Origin: Diplocarpon mali
Taxonomy: Eukaryota > Ascomycota > Leotiomycetes > Helotiales > Drepanopezizaceae
Assembly (NCBI GenBank): GCA_024741835.1
Contig: JAENRP010000066.1
Location: forward strand, 62,001-126,000
Direction of reading: 5' to 3'
DNA length: 64,000 nt
The number at the start of each line of letters is the position of its first letter. Position 1 is the stretch's first letter. The translations under genes were made by a program, and so were the position numbers. The notes below the pieces were generated by a model. The model ran no database searches and had not been told where the DNA came from. It saw only the letters and a program-made list of their open reading frames with translations. Shown here one piece after another: positions 1 to 11,776 of the stretch.

Positions 1-1226
1 CCGATGCTAGAGGACCAGGGTAAGGAGTCATCGACCTGGATAAAATAATTGTTCTGGGCGCTGCGTCAGCTTGTGCGTGTGTCTTGTCGCTGAACCTTCC
101 CTTTCCTTTGGAGAGCTGTGAATCTTTGCCGAGCGAGGAGGGAAAAGGCACGTACGCGCTGCACCGGCCCGTGAGGCTGCACACGACGGAAGAAATTCAC
201 CATGCCTTTCTCCAGCTTCTCCTTGTAGCCCGGCACGTTCCCGCTGTAGTGAATCTCGCTCAGTGGCATCCCGAGCTTGTCCTCCAGCTTCCAAAAGCCG
301 GCGAGCAGAATCGAACCTGCCAGAAGGTAATACTGTCCGTCTTCCTTTTCAAACATAATGGCCAGGTCATCCTGCGTCATGCGCGCGGCCATCTGCATCG
401 GGTCTTCGAGCAGCGGGCGCTCGACGATGTTGAAGGACTCGCCAGTGACGAGGTTATCCATCCCGACAGGCGTTTTCCGGTACAGAGATGGGTACCGCTC
501 AGGCAGGTAGCCGGTCAGCTCTTCGAGGAGCTCCACGGCGCCGTCAAAAGCCGCCGGATCCGTGTAGCTACATTTGGAGCCGCGCTCGACGATGCGTTTC
601 GCCTTGTCGGCGTGGTATTTCAGGTATTGATTGTCCAGCTCTGCCTGCGGTCAGTCCGGCTCCAAGAATTTATATACCGCTTCCCGTGACCAAGCTACCC
701 ACCAATCCATTCATCCCAGTTCATGTTTCGGAGGCCCATGGTGATGTGGTAAGGCCCATATCTGAAAGGGCGGTAAGCATTCGGCTTTGTAGTATGGACA
801 TTCCAGTTGGGCGCCGGAGATGCTGTTGGCCGTTTGAACTCCATGGGCGGCCATTCTGGGAGAGTCAGCTGCTGCTGCCCAGCCAGGATCTTGGTTGTAG
901 GACGGACCTCCGGTTTTTCGTGGAGGCGCTTTGAAACTCCTTCCTGCCGGCTTTTCAATGTCAGGAGTCGTCGGTCGGCTGCTACGGCTTGGCTTCTTGA
1001 GATACTGGACTGTCCGGGTGAAGAGCCACAATGTGATGACTAGCAGCAGGGCCCCGTACAGCACGAGCTTCGGGCTCCCTGCAGCTGTCCACATCACCGT
1101 AGAGAATCTCATCCGCTCCACGGTCTTGCTAGCCCATTCTCGATGTCCCGCTGCTCGATTGTCCATTTCGAGGCTTCCCATGCGCCGGAAGTGAGAAACC
1201 CAAGTAGGAAGAAACGCAGAAAGCAT
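1..1226 (-). CDS. DUF3445 (haem-dependent oxidative N-demethylase-like) membrane protein, 3' end missing
   Basis: The gene is cut by the left window edge. Exons read on the minus strand are about 703-1226, 156-640 and 1-53, with introns 641-702 (GTGGGT..GCAG) and 54-155 (GTACGT..CCAG). The ATG at 1226 is the first in frame and follows a TATATA-like stretch near 1262. An N-terminal membrane helix (VLYGALLLVITLWLF) precedes a DUF3445 core with KPNAYRPFRYGPYHITMGL, WDEWIELDNQYL, YRKTPVGMDNLVTGE, DLAIMFEKEDGQYYLLAG, WKLEDKLGMPLSEIH and RNNYFIQVDDSLPW. Known bacterial relatives bind haem and demethylate secondary amines; the fungal substrate is not known. One discontinuity remains: the reading frame changes between the membrane helix and the LPEWPPMEF segment (about 955-1010) with no canonical intron, so a non-canonical splice (a 67-bp GTCCAG..GCAG intron would restore frame) or a sequence error is possible. 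Family sure; exact N-terminal model unsure. Confidence 0.85.
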
Positions 1227-2086
1227 GCTCGTAGGACGGAAATCAAAAACACTTCCACAGCTATATATGCAATTCAAGTGCCACAGTCGATAACACCAAC
1301 CTATTCAACGGGGAACTTGCCCCGCGATGGGCACGCGCGAGAGTGGGCAGCGCTGGCCTTATCAACCCGGCCCCCAGGGACTTTTTTTCCACTTCGGGCT
1401 AATGCCAGTCGCCATCGACTCCGAGGGGGACAACGTCGCAGGGAGACCACCTCGGGAGATATCTGGAATGAGAGACTAGACGCCCAATCAAACCCGAGCC
1501 GGTCGCATCTACCTCCTGGGACGCGATAGTTGGACGTGGGCAGAAAGAATCCATGGTCGAATGACAGGAACAGGGACGCTGAAGCCGGCCGGGCGTCCGC
1601 GGGCCTGGCTTGCATCAGTGCCGAGTTCCAAACGCGGGCTGTCGGACTGGAACTGGCAACAATCTCACGCCGTGTTGACATCGGCATCGGCTATGCAGTG
1701 GTGTCGTCGAAAGGGGTGGTATCCAAGATTGGAGTATTGTGTTGCCAAGAATGGCGGACGCTAAGCCTGAATAGATCACCTTCTCCGCAAGCCTTGGCCC
1801 CTTTCAACAAGCGATCTCGCTTGACTGGAGTAAATATTGATCTTGAGTGACGGACGAGCCCACGGGCTGAACTGAAGATGGAAGTCGAATAGTGCTCACT
1901 ATACGTTGGCTCGATAACCACTCCTCGTATCCGGTTGCAATTGAACACCCACGTTGGGAATTAAGAGGCCAGGAGCTGAGAACCAAATGATGCAACAAGC
2001 TCGTTATTCATTATCGAGGGTATCTAATATTCTACAATATCCATCGTGCGATCAAGCTCTATATTACAATATCTGGAACAAGCCGC
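1227..2086. other. Intergenic, DUF3445 promoter and NAF1 downstream region
   Basis: No convincing gene. It holds the 5' leader and promoter of the DUF3445 gene and the 3' flank of NAF1. Open frames here lack family features and ATG context. Confidence 0.5.
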
Positions 2087-4291
2087 TCACTGAACACCAG
2101 GACCGCCTCCATTCTGTTGGTTCCACTGCCCAGGCCAGAATGCCGGATTGAGATACGCTCCGCTAGGAGGCGCTCCTTGCTGTTGTGGTGCTGCTGGATT
2201 TTGCCACGGGTTCTGCCCGTTTTGATTTGGTTGTGGGAACAATAGTTGATTGAATTGAGGCCATGGCATTTGTGGTTGCTGGGGAGGATAGACACCTTGT
2301 GGCATCAAGAGATTCGGGACAGCTTGAGGAGTTGAAGTTACTTGCGAGAACTCTCTCCCTTGAGTCGGCTGTTGGTATTGAGGTGGTTGGGGTGGTGCAG
2401 CGGGCTGAGTGAAGCCTTGTGGGCGCGGTGGAAGAGATTGAACATTGCTCTGACCACCCCGACGGTCTTGGCAGCCAGCCCGCCCTCGACCACGATCTCC
2501 GCGACCTCTAAGCCGATCACCTCGTCCTCTATCCCCCCCTTTTCCCCGGCCCTTGAACCGGTCGCGTTTTGGCCTGTCATATGTCCCAGGTGCAACTTCT
2601 TGTGGGGCTTCGCCGCGTCCAAGGCCGATCGAATTCTCAAACCCAGCAGGCCGTGCAAGTGGCCGGTATGGGCCGTCGTCTTCAGCATCATCGTAGTTGA
2701 TACCTTTAGTAGCATCATATGGTTTATGTTGCTGTTGTAGCGGGTGGCCACCGCGACTGCCATTCTGTTGAACTCTACCGCCACGCTTCTCAATCTTCTT
2801 TTGCTTGACCCTCCGCTTGTGCTCTGCTTCGGCTTCATCGTCGGAAAACTCAATTTCTTCATCGCCAACTTCTTCGTCGTGTAGATTCGATGCATCAGAA
2901 CCCTTCATGGCTTTCAAAGCTTGAGTGAACACGAATGTAGAATGTTGCTCGGAGTAGAAAACCTTGGTTCCAAGTGACAATCCAGCATCTGCGATTTCTC
3001 CAGCGTTTGTAAACATGACAGAGTACAACGGCTTCTGCACTGGTCCGAGGATTTCCGAGACAACCCCGATCACACTCCTGTCCTCCAGACACAGTACTGA
3101 TCCGCTCTCAAGGCACCTGAATTCGCCAGAGGTCTTCGCTTTGATGACCAGTGTGCTTTCCACGATATTTTCAACACTTCCAACTTCAAAAATCGGCATT
3201 TCTAGAGTAATCGTGACATCCGGCTTTGGTACAAGAACCTCTGTAACTTCGTTTCTTGTTCGCAGTTGAGTACCGGCCCCTTTGGCTTTTCCACTTCCTT
3301 CATCATCAGAGCCACCTTCGCCCTCCATCAGTATTCGTGCCTGCTCATCTGGAGTAAGAAGCTTGTATGAGTTTTCGCCTTCTTCGCTCTCGTCGGATGA
3401 ACTGTCGTCGGATGAGTCGTCTGAGGATGATTCGATTGGGGAGGAATCGATTTCCCATTCTGGATTTTCACTTTCCTCAGGCGCATCTTCAGTAGCCGGT
3501 ACCCCTTCTGGAGATTGGATCTTTGCTAAGGTGATATCTTCTGCGACTGCCAGAGCAAGGTTTTCGGGTACTTTCTCCTTTTCAATCTCAACCGGCGCAT
3601 CAACCTGCAAATACGCATCCTTTGCGGCCGAGATATTGTCGAATGTCGATTTGGGACTTCCGGGTATTGACCTACTGATCTTCTCCGCAGATACTGGGGC
3701 ACCGCATTGCATTGGCGTTTTCTCTGTAGCTGAGGTATTTGCGATTTGAGATGCAGAACTTCCTGAGAGTAGCGCATCTTTGGCCATGGATAGCGCGGAG
3801 GTTATATTCGCTCCCTCTAAGAATAGTCCAGGGATAGCAGGACGAGGCAGGTTGTTTGATGTTGACTCAATTCTGGGAGCTGGCGTCGGCACCTGGTCGA
3901 TTTCAGCAGCAGGAGTCTCTGATGCAATTGGAAATTCCTCAACGGCAGGCGTGGGAGACTCGAGCCCTCCCAAGAGTGCTTCCAACGCGTGGGTTAGCGG
4001 CGGTCCCTCTGTTGTGTCTTGCATTGTCGTATCTTGCACTGTCGTATCTTGAGAAAGCGTCTTTTCTACAGTCTCGGAGTGCTTCCGATCCTGGGCGAAG
4101 AGTTGCTCAGCGACGGCATTGGGTTGAATATCGCCGCCTACAGTAGCTACTGTCGCGTTTACAAACGCGGCCGGGTTCTCCATCTCCATTCCGAGAGTTG
4201 GTTGTGCTGTTGCTGGAGGAAGAAATCTTTCGCCAACCTCAAAATTTTTTGAAGCTTCAAGTTTCAGCGCCACAGGGGTCCTTCTTGGCAT
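2087..4291 (-). CDS. NAF1: H/ACA ribonucleoprotein assembly factor NAF1
   Basis: Single-exon, 734 residues, ATG at 4291. NAF1 is a nuclear chaperone that holds Cbf5 and nascent H/ACA snoRNAs before Gar1 replaces it. The order seen fits the family: a long low-complexity N-terminus rich in E, P, S and T, an acidic serine stretch (SSDDSSDDSSSDESEE, about residue 290), then the Gar1/Naf1 beta-barrel (about 350-455: DVTITLEMPIFEVG, SVLCLEDRSVIGVVSEILG, PLYSVMFT, GTKVFYSEQHSTFVF). A basic KRRVKQKKIEKRGG segment, an RG-rich stretch (about 560-600) and a P/Q-rich tail (about 610-734) follow. It diverges from ALG9 with only 85 bp between start codons. The Gar1-like fold with acidic N-terminus and long P/Q tail separates it from Gar1 itself. 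Confidence 0.95.
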   Translation of the reverse strand: MPRRTPVALKLEASKNFEVGERFLPPATAQPTLGMEMENPAAFVNATVATVGGDIQPNAVAEQLFAQDRKHSETVEKTLSQDTTVQDTTMQDTTEGPPLTHALEALLGGLESPTPAVEEFPIASETPAAEIDQVPTPAPRIESTSNNLPRPAIPGLFLEGANITSALSMAKDALLSGSSASQIANTSATEKTPMQCGAPVSAEKISRSIPGSPKSTFDNISAAKDAYLQVDAPVEIEKEKVPENLALAVAEDITLAKIQSPEGVPATEDAPEESENPEWEIDSSPIESSSDDSSDDSSSDESEEGENSYKLLTPDEQARILMEGEGGSDDEGSGKAKGAGTQLRTRNEVTEVLVPKPDVTITLEMPIFEVGSVENIVESTLVIKAKTSGEFRCLESGSVLCLEDRSVIGVVSEILGPVQKPLYSVMFTNAGEIADAGLSLGTKVFYSEQHSTFVFTQALKAMKGSDASNLHDEEVGDEEIEFSDDEAEAEHKRRVKQKKIEKRGGRVQQNGSRGGHPLQQQHKPYDATKGINYDDAEDDGPYRPLARPAGFENSIGLGRGEAPQEVAPGTYDRPKRDRFKGRGKGGDRGRGDRLRGRGDRGRGRAGCQDRRGGQSNVQSLPPRPQGFTQPAAPPQPPQYQQPTQGREFSQVTSTPQAVPNLLMPQGVYPPQQPQMPWPQFNQLLFPQPNQNGQNPWQNPAAPQQQGAPPSGAYLNPAFWPGQWNQQNGGGPGVQ

Positions 4292-4376
4292 GCTCCGTCA
4301 TACCAAGCTCGTGTTTAGAACATCAGACTTCGGCAAAGTTCCAGAGAAGTTTGTGACGAGTCTGGACAACCACACC
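4292..4376. promoter_or_regulatory. Compact bidirectional promoter between NAF1 and ALG9
   Basis: Only 85 bp separate the NAF1 ATG (4291, minus) and the ALG9 ATG (4377, plus). Both 5' leaders and all core promoter elements must lie here or inside the neighbouring coding sequence. I see no TATA box. Confidence 0.6.
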
Positions 4377-6347
4377 ATGCCTCCAAAGGCTGCTAGTACG
4401 AGGCCTGGGAAGCCAGCGCGGGTACAGAAGAAGTAAACTCTTTGCGCCGGGATTTCATTCCAAGCTCAATGCTGACGCCCGTCTGCAGGCCACCGACTCC
4501 TTTCGCTGTTAAGCCCCTAGGAGCCTTTTATGTCTTTTTCGTTGCCAATATACTCGCGGCGCTCTATGCGCCGATTCAGGACTGCGACGAGACGTTCAAT
4601 TACTGGGAACCTACACATTATCTCAGTCATGGCTATGGGCTACAGACGTGGGAGTACTCGCCTGAATACGCGATTCGAAGCTGGCTGTACATTATTCTCC
4701 ACGCCATAGTAGGAAACATCAGGAGGCTTTTGCCATTCTCTACTAAGGTACGCGACGGTAGAAGCTCTGGGAGTAAGGACTGATTGATGGCTGTAGGTTG
4801 GGGAGTTTTACTTCGTCCGATACATCCTCGCTTTTGTTTGCGCCATCTGCCAGACCATATTGTTCCGAGTCGTAAACAACACATTAAACCCTCGAATCGC
4901 CCTATTCTTCATGATGGCCATGGTCTTCAGCCCTGGGATGTTTCATGCTTCTGCGTCCTTTCTACCGTCGAGTTTCGCCATGTACATGACAATGTTGGGA
5001 ATGGCGCAATTCATGAACTGGAAGGGAGGATTGAAGACTGCACAGGGCATATTCTGCTTCGCCCTCGGTGGAATTCTCGGGTGGCCATTTGCCATGGCAC
5101 TTTCAGTACCCTTTATATTTGAGGAAGTCGTCTTTGCTTTCTTGAGCAGCAAGGACGCATTGATTGACACGGTCATGAGGTTTACTCGTGGCGTAATAGC
5201 AGGATTTTTGATCTTAGTGAGTCTTTGGCCTCAAATCTATGAACAGTTCTCACGTCTATAGCTATTCGAGGTCCTCATTTCGGGCTTCCTGTATAAAAAA
5301 CTAGTGGTGGTGCCATTCAATATTGTCTTCTACAACATATTCAGTGGGCACGGCAAGGGACCGGAGATCTATGGGACGGAGCCATGGCACTTCTATATTA
5401 GGAATCTGCTCCTGAATTTTAATATCTGGTTTGTCCTCGCCTGCGCAGCTCTTCCGCTTTTCGCCATCCAGAAGCTTCTATCGCGATCGTCCCAAGCAAA
5501 CTCGGTCACTGGACTTCGAAGCATCATCTTCATGGCTCCTTTCTACATGTGGCTGGGAATTTTCAGCCTGCAGCCACATAAAGAGGAGAGATTCATGTAC
5601 CCAATGTATCCATCGTTGGCCCTAAACGGCGCCATGTCGCTGCACATTATCCTAGCAGCCTTTGGTCAATCAGACCCGAAGACCCTTGTTGGGAAGATCC
5701 ACCCAAAGCTCAAGCTACTGGTGGTAAGCATTATTATGATTGGATCTATCGATGTCGGAGTTGCAAGAATTTACGGTATCTACACTGCCTATTCAGCGCC
5801 TCTGAAGATCTATGAACCGCTTCAAGCGGCTGGTACATATGGGGGGTCGGTCTGCTTCGGTAAAGAATGGTATCGTTTCCCGAGCTCGTACCATCTACCC
5901 AAGAACATGCGGGCGAAATTTGTCAAGAGTGAGTTCAGCGGTCTGCTGCCAGGGGAATTTTCCCAAGCCAAGACCGGCTTTGGGTATTGGTCGGGCGCTT
6001 GGCTGACCCCTCCGGGAATGAACGATCAAAACATTGAGGATATGGGAAAATACGTAAGCCATCATCCAGCCTCGCAGACGTGTGTCTAACATTCACAGGT
6101 TGATATACGAGCATGTGACTTTTTGGTCGACACGTATTACCCGGGCTCGAATGCTTCCAAGTTCGAGCCCCATTACATCAAAGACGAGGAACACTGGGAC
6201 CTGGTGCAATGCGAGCAGTTCCTCGATGCGTCGCAGACACATCTCCTCGGGCGCATAGTCTGGATTCCAGATCTCCCATTCGTACCCGACAAGTTCCGGA
6301 GGAAGTGGGGGGCTCATTGTCTACTGAAGAAGAAAGCCATGCCGTAG
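4377..6347 (+). CDS. ALG9: Dolichyl-P-Man alpha-1,2-mannosyltransferase ALG9
   Basis: Model: join(4377..4432, 4489..4747, 4797..5216, 5262..6053, 6099..6347), 591 residues, frame kept through four short introns (45-56 bp). ALG9 is a GT22 multi-spanning enzyme of the ER membrane that adds alpha-1,2-mannose to the lumenal lipid-linked oligosaccharide from dolichyl-phosphate mannose. Diagnostic features are the acidic pair in DCDETFNYWEPTHYL (first lumenal loop, catalytic in this family), GYGLQTWEYSPEYAIRSW, many hydrophobic helices, and HKEERFMYPMYPSLALNGA. The C-terminal lumenal domain ends in WIPDLPFVPDKFRRKWGAHC. A short first exon supplies MPPKAASTRPG. The 3' end faces the SDR gene, about 100 bp apart. 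Confidence 0.96.
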
Positions 6348-6447
6348 AAAGCGATGCTTGTATCATAGAGGCCAAGAGTTGGTCAGGCCATGCTACATAT
6401 CCGGCCATCTGGAGCTCATACTTGAACACATAAATCATAACCGCTGA

Positions 6448-7749
6448 TCACCAAGGGTATCTAACGCCCTGCCACGTCCAGAAGGTCGCGGCGCCATCTT
6501 CCTCCCTCCTCCCTTCCATCCGCGCGCTCCTCACTCCCCCTTCATCACTCCCACCCCAACCCTTCTCGCCAACCACCCCCAGCATCCCCCTGACGCTCTC
6601 CTTCACACTTATGATTCCTTCTACCTCCCAGCCTAGGTGCACATTCGCCATGTCCGTCGCCACTTCGCCTGGGTGTAGTGCTAGCACTACCGTCCTCTCC
6701 CTCTCTTCTGTCTCTATCAGACTACTGATACTCAGCGGCGAGTGCTGCTTGGAGGCTCCGGCGGGCGGCGCACGGTGTTTCCGGTACAGCTCGGCGGCCA
6801 GGTGGCGCAGTCCCTGGTTGAGGGCTGCTTTCGAGGCCGAGTAGACGCCGAAGCCGTCTTCGAACGAGCGGAAGCGTGTCGCGGAGCCCGAGTCGGAAGA
6901 TATGAAAACGAGCGTGCGGATGTGGATCGACGCATTGGGATATGTGGGCGTGAGGGGGCTGCTGGGGTTGCTGGGGTTGCTGGGGTTGCTGGGTGTGTTT
7001 GCAGAGGAGAGGGAGAGCAGTTGTGAGGCCGTGACGAGGGGGCCGATGGTGTTTGTATGTAGGTGGTGGGCGAAGGATGAGAAGGAGCTAGCACGGGAGT
7101 TAGCTGGGTAGGCTAAGTATACAAAGGGCACCTGTCAGGGTAAGGTGTTGACGTCGGTCTCGCTTCCGCAAGTCCACGTGCTTTCAATCAAACAAGCCCA
7201 CGTGTTTCCCCTGAACCTCATATGATACTGATTTTGCACAAGGTCTAGCTCGACTCGACTCGAGTCGAGTCAAGAGAACAAAAACAAAAACACCACACAC
7301 CTTTCCGCGACCCGCCCCGGGTACTCCAGCACCCCCGCATTCAAGACCACGGCGTCCAGCAGCAGCCTCCGACCCCGCCCCAGCCGCGCCACCTCTTGCA
7401 CAAAGGCGCCGATACTGCTCTCGTCGGCCACGTCGCACTCCAGGATGGTCAGGTTGCGGCCGTTGGGGCCGCCGGTCAGCGACCACAGCCTGCTGGCGTT
7501 CGACGGCGGCCGCGACGACGAGGCCTGCGCGGCCGGGGAAAGGAGCGGGAGGAGGGACAGGGCGGGGGAGCGCGCGGTCGCGATCACGGTGTGGCCGAGG
7601 GCAAGCAGCTGCGCGGTGAACTCGAGCCCGATGCCTCGCGATGCGCCCACCACGAGCCAGGTCTGCGGTCGCGAGGACGAGGACGAGGACATGCCCTGCC
7701 CTGGGTGCTGGGAGAAGGGCGATTGCTGGATGGAGAACGGCGTGGGCAT
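6448..7749 (-). CDS. Short-chain dehydrogenase/reductase (SDR)
   Basis: Model: complement(join(6448..7087, 7301..7749)), 362 residues. The 213-bp intron has donor GTGTGT and a perfect CTAAC branch site just before its acceptor. Removing it gives a continuous GRVAESSFSSFAHHLHTNT. NAD(P) SDR landmarks are VVGASRGIGLEF (dinucleotide-binding glycine motif), CDVADESSIG, VLNAGVLEYPG and the catalytic YSASKAALNQ. HPGEVATDM follows the active site, as in classical fungal SDRs of the sniffer/CsgA type. A repeated Asn-Pro-Ser insert (9-bp repeats, about 6957-6994) lies in a loop before the active-site strand. An upstream in-frame ATG could be replaced by an internal Met at MSSSSSSRP. Substrate not predictable. 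Confidence 0.88.
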
Positions 7750-7762
7750 CTAAACCATCTGT

Positions 7763-7812
<50 letters not shown>
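7763..7812. repeat. (CT)n microsatellite in the SDR 5' leader
   Basis: An almost pure CT/TC run starts about 15 bp upstream of the SDR start codon. It reads as (GA)n in the sense of that gene, so it probably lies in the 5' UTR or core promoter. Confidence 0.9.
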
Positions 7813-7817
<5 letters not shown>

Positions 7818-10169
7818 GAGGTTCTGGTACTTTCAAGTGGGTGTCACCTCTGGTTACGATAGCTCTGCTCAGCAGATGCAGATGCAGATGGGGATCGGGA
7901 TGAGGATCTTCGATTCGGGGTGCTGGATGCCGGATTCCAGCACGTGTTTATCGAGGCTTTCGAGGCTTTTCTCGAGGTACGTACGTGCATGATGTAGGCT
8001 GACCCTGAACCTACCTTATCGGTGAAAAGGTGCACGCGGGATGAGGCAAACGTGGAGGCGGAGGTGGACCTGGACATGGTCATGGTTATGGTCATGGACA
8101 TGGGCGTGGACTTGGAGATGGTGATGGTGATGGAAATGGGAAAAGTGGAGATGTCCGTTGGCCAGGCACCGGCGCCGAGTAACAATAATCGAAGTGTGTC
8201 GGAAGTACGATATAAGGTTCTTAACTTCTTCCCACTCGTCTGGATTGTTCGTGCTCGTGCAGGTATAGCCTGCAGAATCCCTGCTTACACTGCCCCGACT
8301 TCAGCCACCCACCACCGACAGGATGGACCCATTGAATTGAATTGAATTGCCATCGGAGGTGGGCTCTTGAGCAGGGTTGGGTCGGGTCTAACTCTCTCTG
8401 TGTTCTGAAAATGAACCCCGAAGTTCAAATATTGTATTACTTCGAAAAACAGTACATCGGCTGTTGATCTTCTCATTGTTCAGTCTACATTAGTTCCAGA
8501 GAGAGTATCTGCATGCCCTAGTGGCAAGCGGAAATTCGAGGTTAAGAAGCTATAGATTCTTGTAAATCGATATTAGAAAAGATAAACAAATACTCGTGGA
8601 ATGCTAATTTGGAGTTTGACGCTAGTTTGAAGGTCTTCCACAGTATAGCCAATGCAGAATAACCAAACTGGTAAGTCGAAAACAGGTCTACTGTCTAAAG
8701 CGTGTTTCTGGATATCGATTAAATTATCATGAGGCCATAAAGAGGCATGCCGCAAATCATACATGAATCTGCCCACACCGCTTTGGCTTATTCGACAAGC
8801 TGACTTGGAGAAATCAAAGCTTGTTCCTAGATAGGTAAGGTAGGCAAGGGAAACTTTTTATCCTTTTAACATACTATATTAATTTTAAACTATATAGCAT
8901 AAGTAGGAGACGCTATAGCCGTGTCAGGTATAAGGAGAAACTAGTATGGAAACTCCTTAAATTCAGTATTTTTCCTATCGTACTTGGTAGATCTTGATTC
9001 CTTAAGTATCTAACGTATACTTTAGTCAGTAGTTATTTTCTCTGAATCTAAAGTATATTCTTAGAGAGGTGCTTAAATATATCAAGCCGCTTGAACTCTC
9101 CTATTCTAGGACAAGCCCTTCTTACTAAAACAGCTATTGATTTGTTTGTATAAAGCGTTTTAGTAGTTAGCAGCGGCAATTAATTGTAACCCTGTCGATA
9201 TTAGCTTTCGAAGATTTTCTGCTTTTCTTCAAAGCTATAACCTTTTCTCTCTTCATTTTCTTATAAATTGCTTTATTCCCTTTGTTATTCTTGCTGGAGC
9301 CTTTCCCTTCTTTTTTATAAGTGTATATTTAAATAATCTAATCGCGTAGAAATAAACGTCGAAAGTAAAGGGTATTTCTAAAAAGGTAAGTATTAGATTT
9401 TTGCTTTTAAAACCTTATAGCTTTATTTGACTTGGAGTCTAATACTTCGCAATCGAGAGGGTTTAATCTCGGCTTTATGCACTCCTTATAAGATTCCAAA
9501 GGATCTGCAGGTTCGTGGGAGATACCGCATGCAGATGATAAGTCATCGTCCCCCAGAATGTTTTCATTCCATTACCGCGAAAATGAGAACTTCGAAAGCA
9601 ACCCTTAATTTCGAAATCTCGCTCTAAATGTTACGTTAGTCAACGACTAATTGAAATTTCTTTACTATTAAATCCGAGGGCTACAAGTTGAACCATCAAT
9701 AGACGAACCGACGATCCAGCCGTAAGTTTCCCAATGCAAAATTCAGATAAGAAACCTCCTAGAATGCTCGAGCGACTTAGCTCAGCTGCAAAGCTTAGGG
9801 TTTTCTTACTTAGATTGTCACAATACCAAGCATGACGGCAGCGGCTACGCAGCAGACTGTGGGCCAATGTGAGACTGATTTCTTCAGAAGATCTCTTGTT
9901 TTCTTGGATCTGCGCCATTTCGCGATTAATTTGATGTCCCGAGTCCTTCCAGGCCTTGAGATTATCAAGATGCAGCTGCATACATATCCTGAGATTGGCT
10001 TGTGTCCTAGATTTCGTTCTAGATTTTGTTACGGGACGGAAATGGAGGTTACGTTATGCATGTCGCTGAACTGTAAATCCCTGGACTCCAAGCCTGGGCA
10101 TCCTTCTCCAACAACACCATGCTGCAGTACCGGTATGCCTACCGCCTTTGATCAGTCCAGAATCAAGAT
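7813..10169. other. Intergenic with AT-rich relic (about 8850-9700)
   Basis: No supported gene. From 8060 to 8140 there is a degenerate hexamer-like repeat around GGTCATGG that makes a spurious Met/Val/Asp-rich frame. From about 8850 to 9700 the sequence becomes AT-rich with stop codons in all frames. On the minus strand near 9240-9320 a lysine/arginine-rich coding-like stretch interrupted by stops suggests a decayed mobile element. No terminal repeats were found. Confidence 0.5.
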
Positions 10170-11776
10170 TTATGCAGCCGAACTCGTTTTCCGAGCCATC
10201 TTTGCCTTCTTTCGCGCTTCGTCGACCTTCTTGATCCTCCACTCGCATTCCTCTGCAAAGTCACAACCACTGCACTTGAATGCTTCCTCTATTTCCACGC
10301 CCTCGGCTTGTCTCTGCCCTTGCCACCACTCCATTTCATGATCAATGAATTTTGTCAGGCCTCGGTCATCCATTAAAAGTGTCTTAGTTCCCACGATCTC
10401 ACCATCGTCTCTGGATCGGAATTCTACTTTCAGCACACGGCCGAGCGAGTCTGCACCCTCGGGTAGCGTGAGTCGGAACTCCTCGATCATCAAGGACCAA
10501 AGAAGGTTCAAAGTATTGTGAGCGTGTACGATGGTCACCGATTCCTGGCTCGAAGTCGTTTCAGGTTCCAAGCTTGAGTCGCGATCTGTGGGAGCGCCAA
10601 CGAGCCCGACGTTCAAATTCCCTATTTGAGTAATGAACTCATCGGAAAGAAGCTTATTAGTGTCGAAACTATAACGTGCTGCCAGAACTGAGAGCTCGAC
10701 CGTGTTCGTAGCCAATGAAGCAAGCAATCGATGGTACAGCATCAATTGTATTCTGGTAGGCTTCAACGCAGAGGCCGATGGAAGAGTTCGAATTCCTCGA
10801 GTCTTTACATCGCATAAATATATCTTCTTAGTCTTGGTTGGCCGTTGACTTCTGGTTCCTTTCTTGAGCGACTTCGCGCCAGCTGTCTTGAAGTAGTCCG
10901 CGATAGTAGTTTGGTTAGGAAGCAGGTCCTTCTTGGGTGGCTTGGATGATGCTTCGAGGCCTATGTCAGGACATATGTATGATAATTCGTCAATAACTCC
11001 GTTCACAACCTGCCCATCGACGATACCCCATATTTCCAGTTCCCTCGTTTGACCGGTGTCTCGTAATGTACGTAGCCCTTGTATTACGTTCCATATTCGA
11101 ACGGCCCACGCATCTTCTTTGGTTTGTACGTCCACTTTGACTGTGGTATGAACTTGGTTTTCCAGTTCCTTATGGACCCGCGTCCCCCCCCTCATCGCTG
11201 GCGTGCGCTTCTTCTTGCCATGCTTCGTCAAGATATACCAAAACTGCAACTCACACCACGCAGGCGCTACCAGATCCGACACCGATAGAGCCTTCTTCGG
11301 TCGGGTGCGGAACCGTTCTAGGGGCGACCTCAAATCAGGGCGCTCTGGATCCTCCTTAGGGAGCTCCGCGAGACCATCGTTCCCAGTTTCCGGGGCGCGA
11401 TGGCGATACTGATCACTCCCTAGACGCTACCGCATCAGTCAGAAACAGGACACCATACGAAGGACGAGCACCCACAATCCAGGGACTTGTACTCGCCACC
11501 CTGAACAATCTCGGCGATTTGCTCAGCAACTCTTTCTGTAGCCCTGGCCGCCTGAAAAAGAGGTGACCTCTGCTCCGTGCCATTGACGCGGGGTAACCTG
11601 AGAGTCTGCCGCGGATCATGATGCTCGATTTCGCTTCCTAGAGGGTTGTTGCGCTCGATGTGTTTGCCGGTTAGGAGGCGTTCGACTATTTGTTCTTCTT
11701 CGGGAGAGAAATCCGAGCCATAATCTGTGTCGGTATCGATATTCTGCACTAGTTCTGTGTTGGATGGACTGCCCAT
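10170..11776 (-). CDS. EXO5: Exonuclease V, mitochondrial (EXO5/DEM1)
   Basis: Model: complement(join(10170..11419, 11476..11776)), 516 residues, one 56-bp intron (GTGGGT..CTAG with a CTGAC branch). EXO5 is a single-strand DNA exonuclease of the PD-(D/E)XK class with an Fe-S cluster, needed for mitochondrial genome maintenance in yeasts. Seen: acidic N-terminus DYGSDFSPEEEQIVERLL; core SPLERFRTRPKKALSVSDL, then VAPAWCELQFWY (first cluster Cys); GGTRVHKELE; GVIDEL; YLCDVKTRG (catalytic D and K); TRIQLMLYHRLL. The C-terminal FKCSGCDFAEECEW holds three further Cys. The start was chosen at MGSPSNTELV because upstream sequence has no family similarity. No clear targeting peptide is visible with this start. 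Confidence 0.93.

Noticed and set aside
8022..8345. Met/Val/Asp-rich 107-codon frame
   Set aside because: Produced by a degenerate GGTCATGG repeat; no protein-like part.
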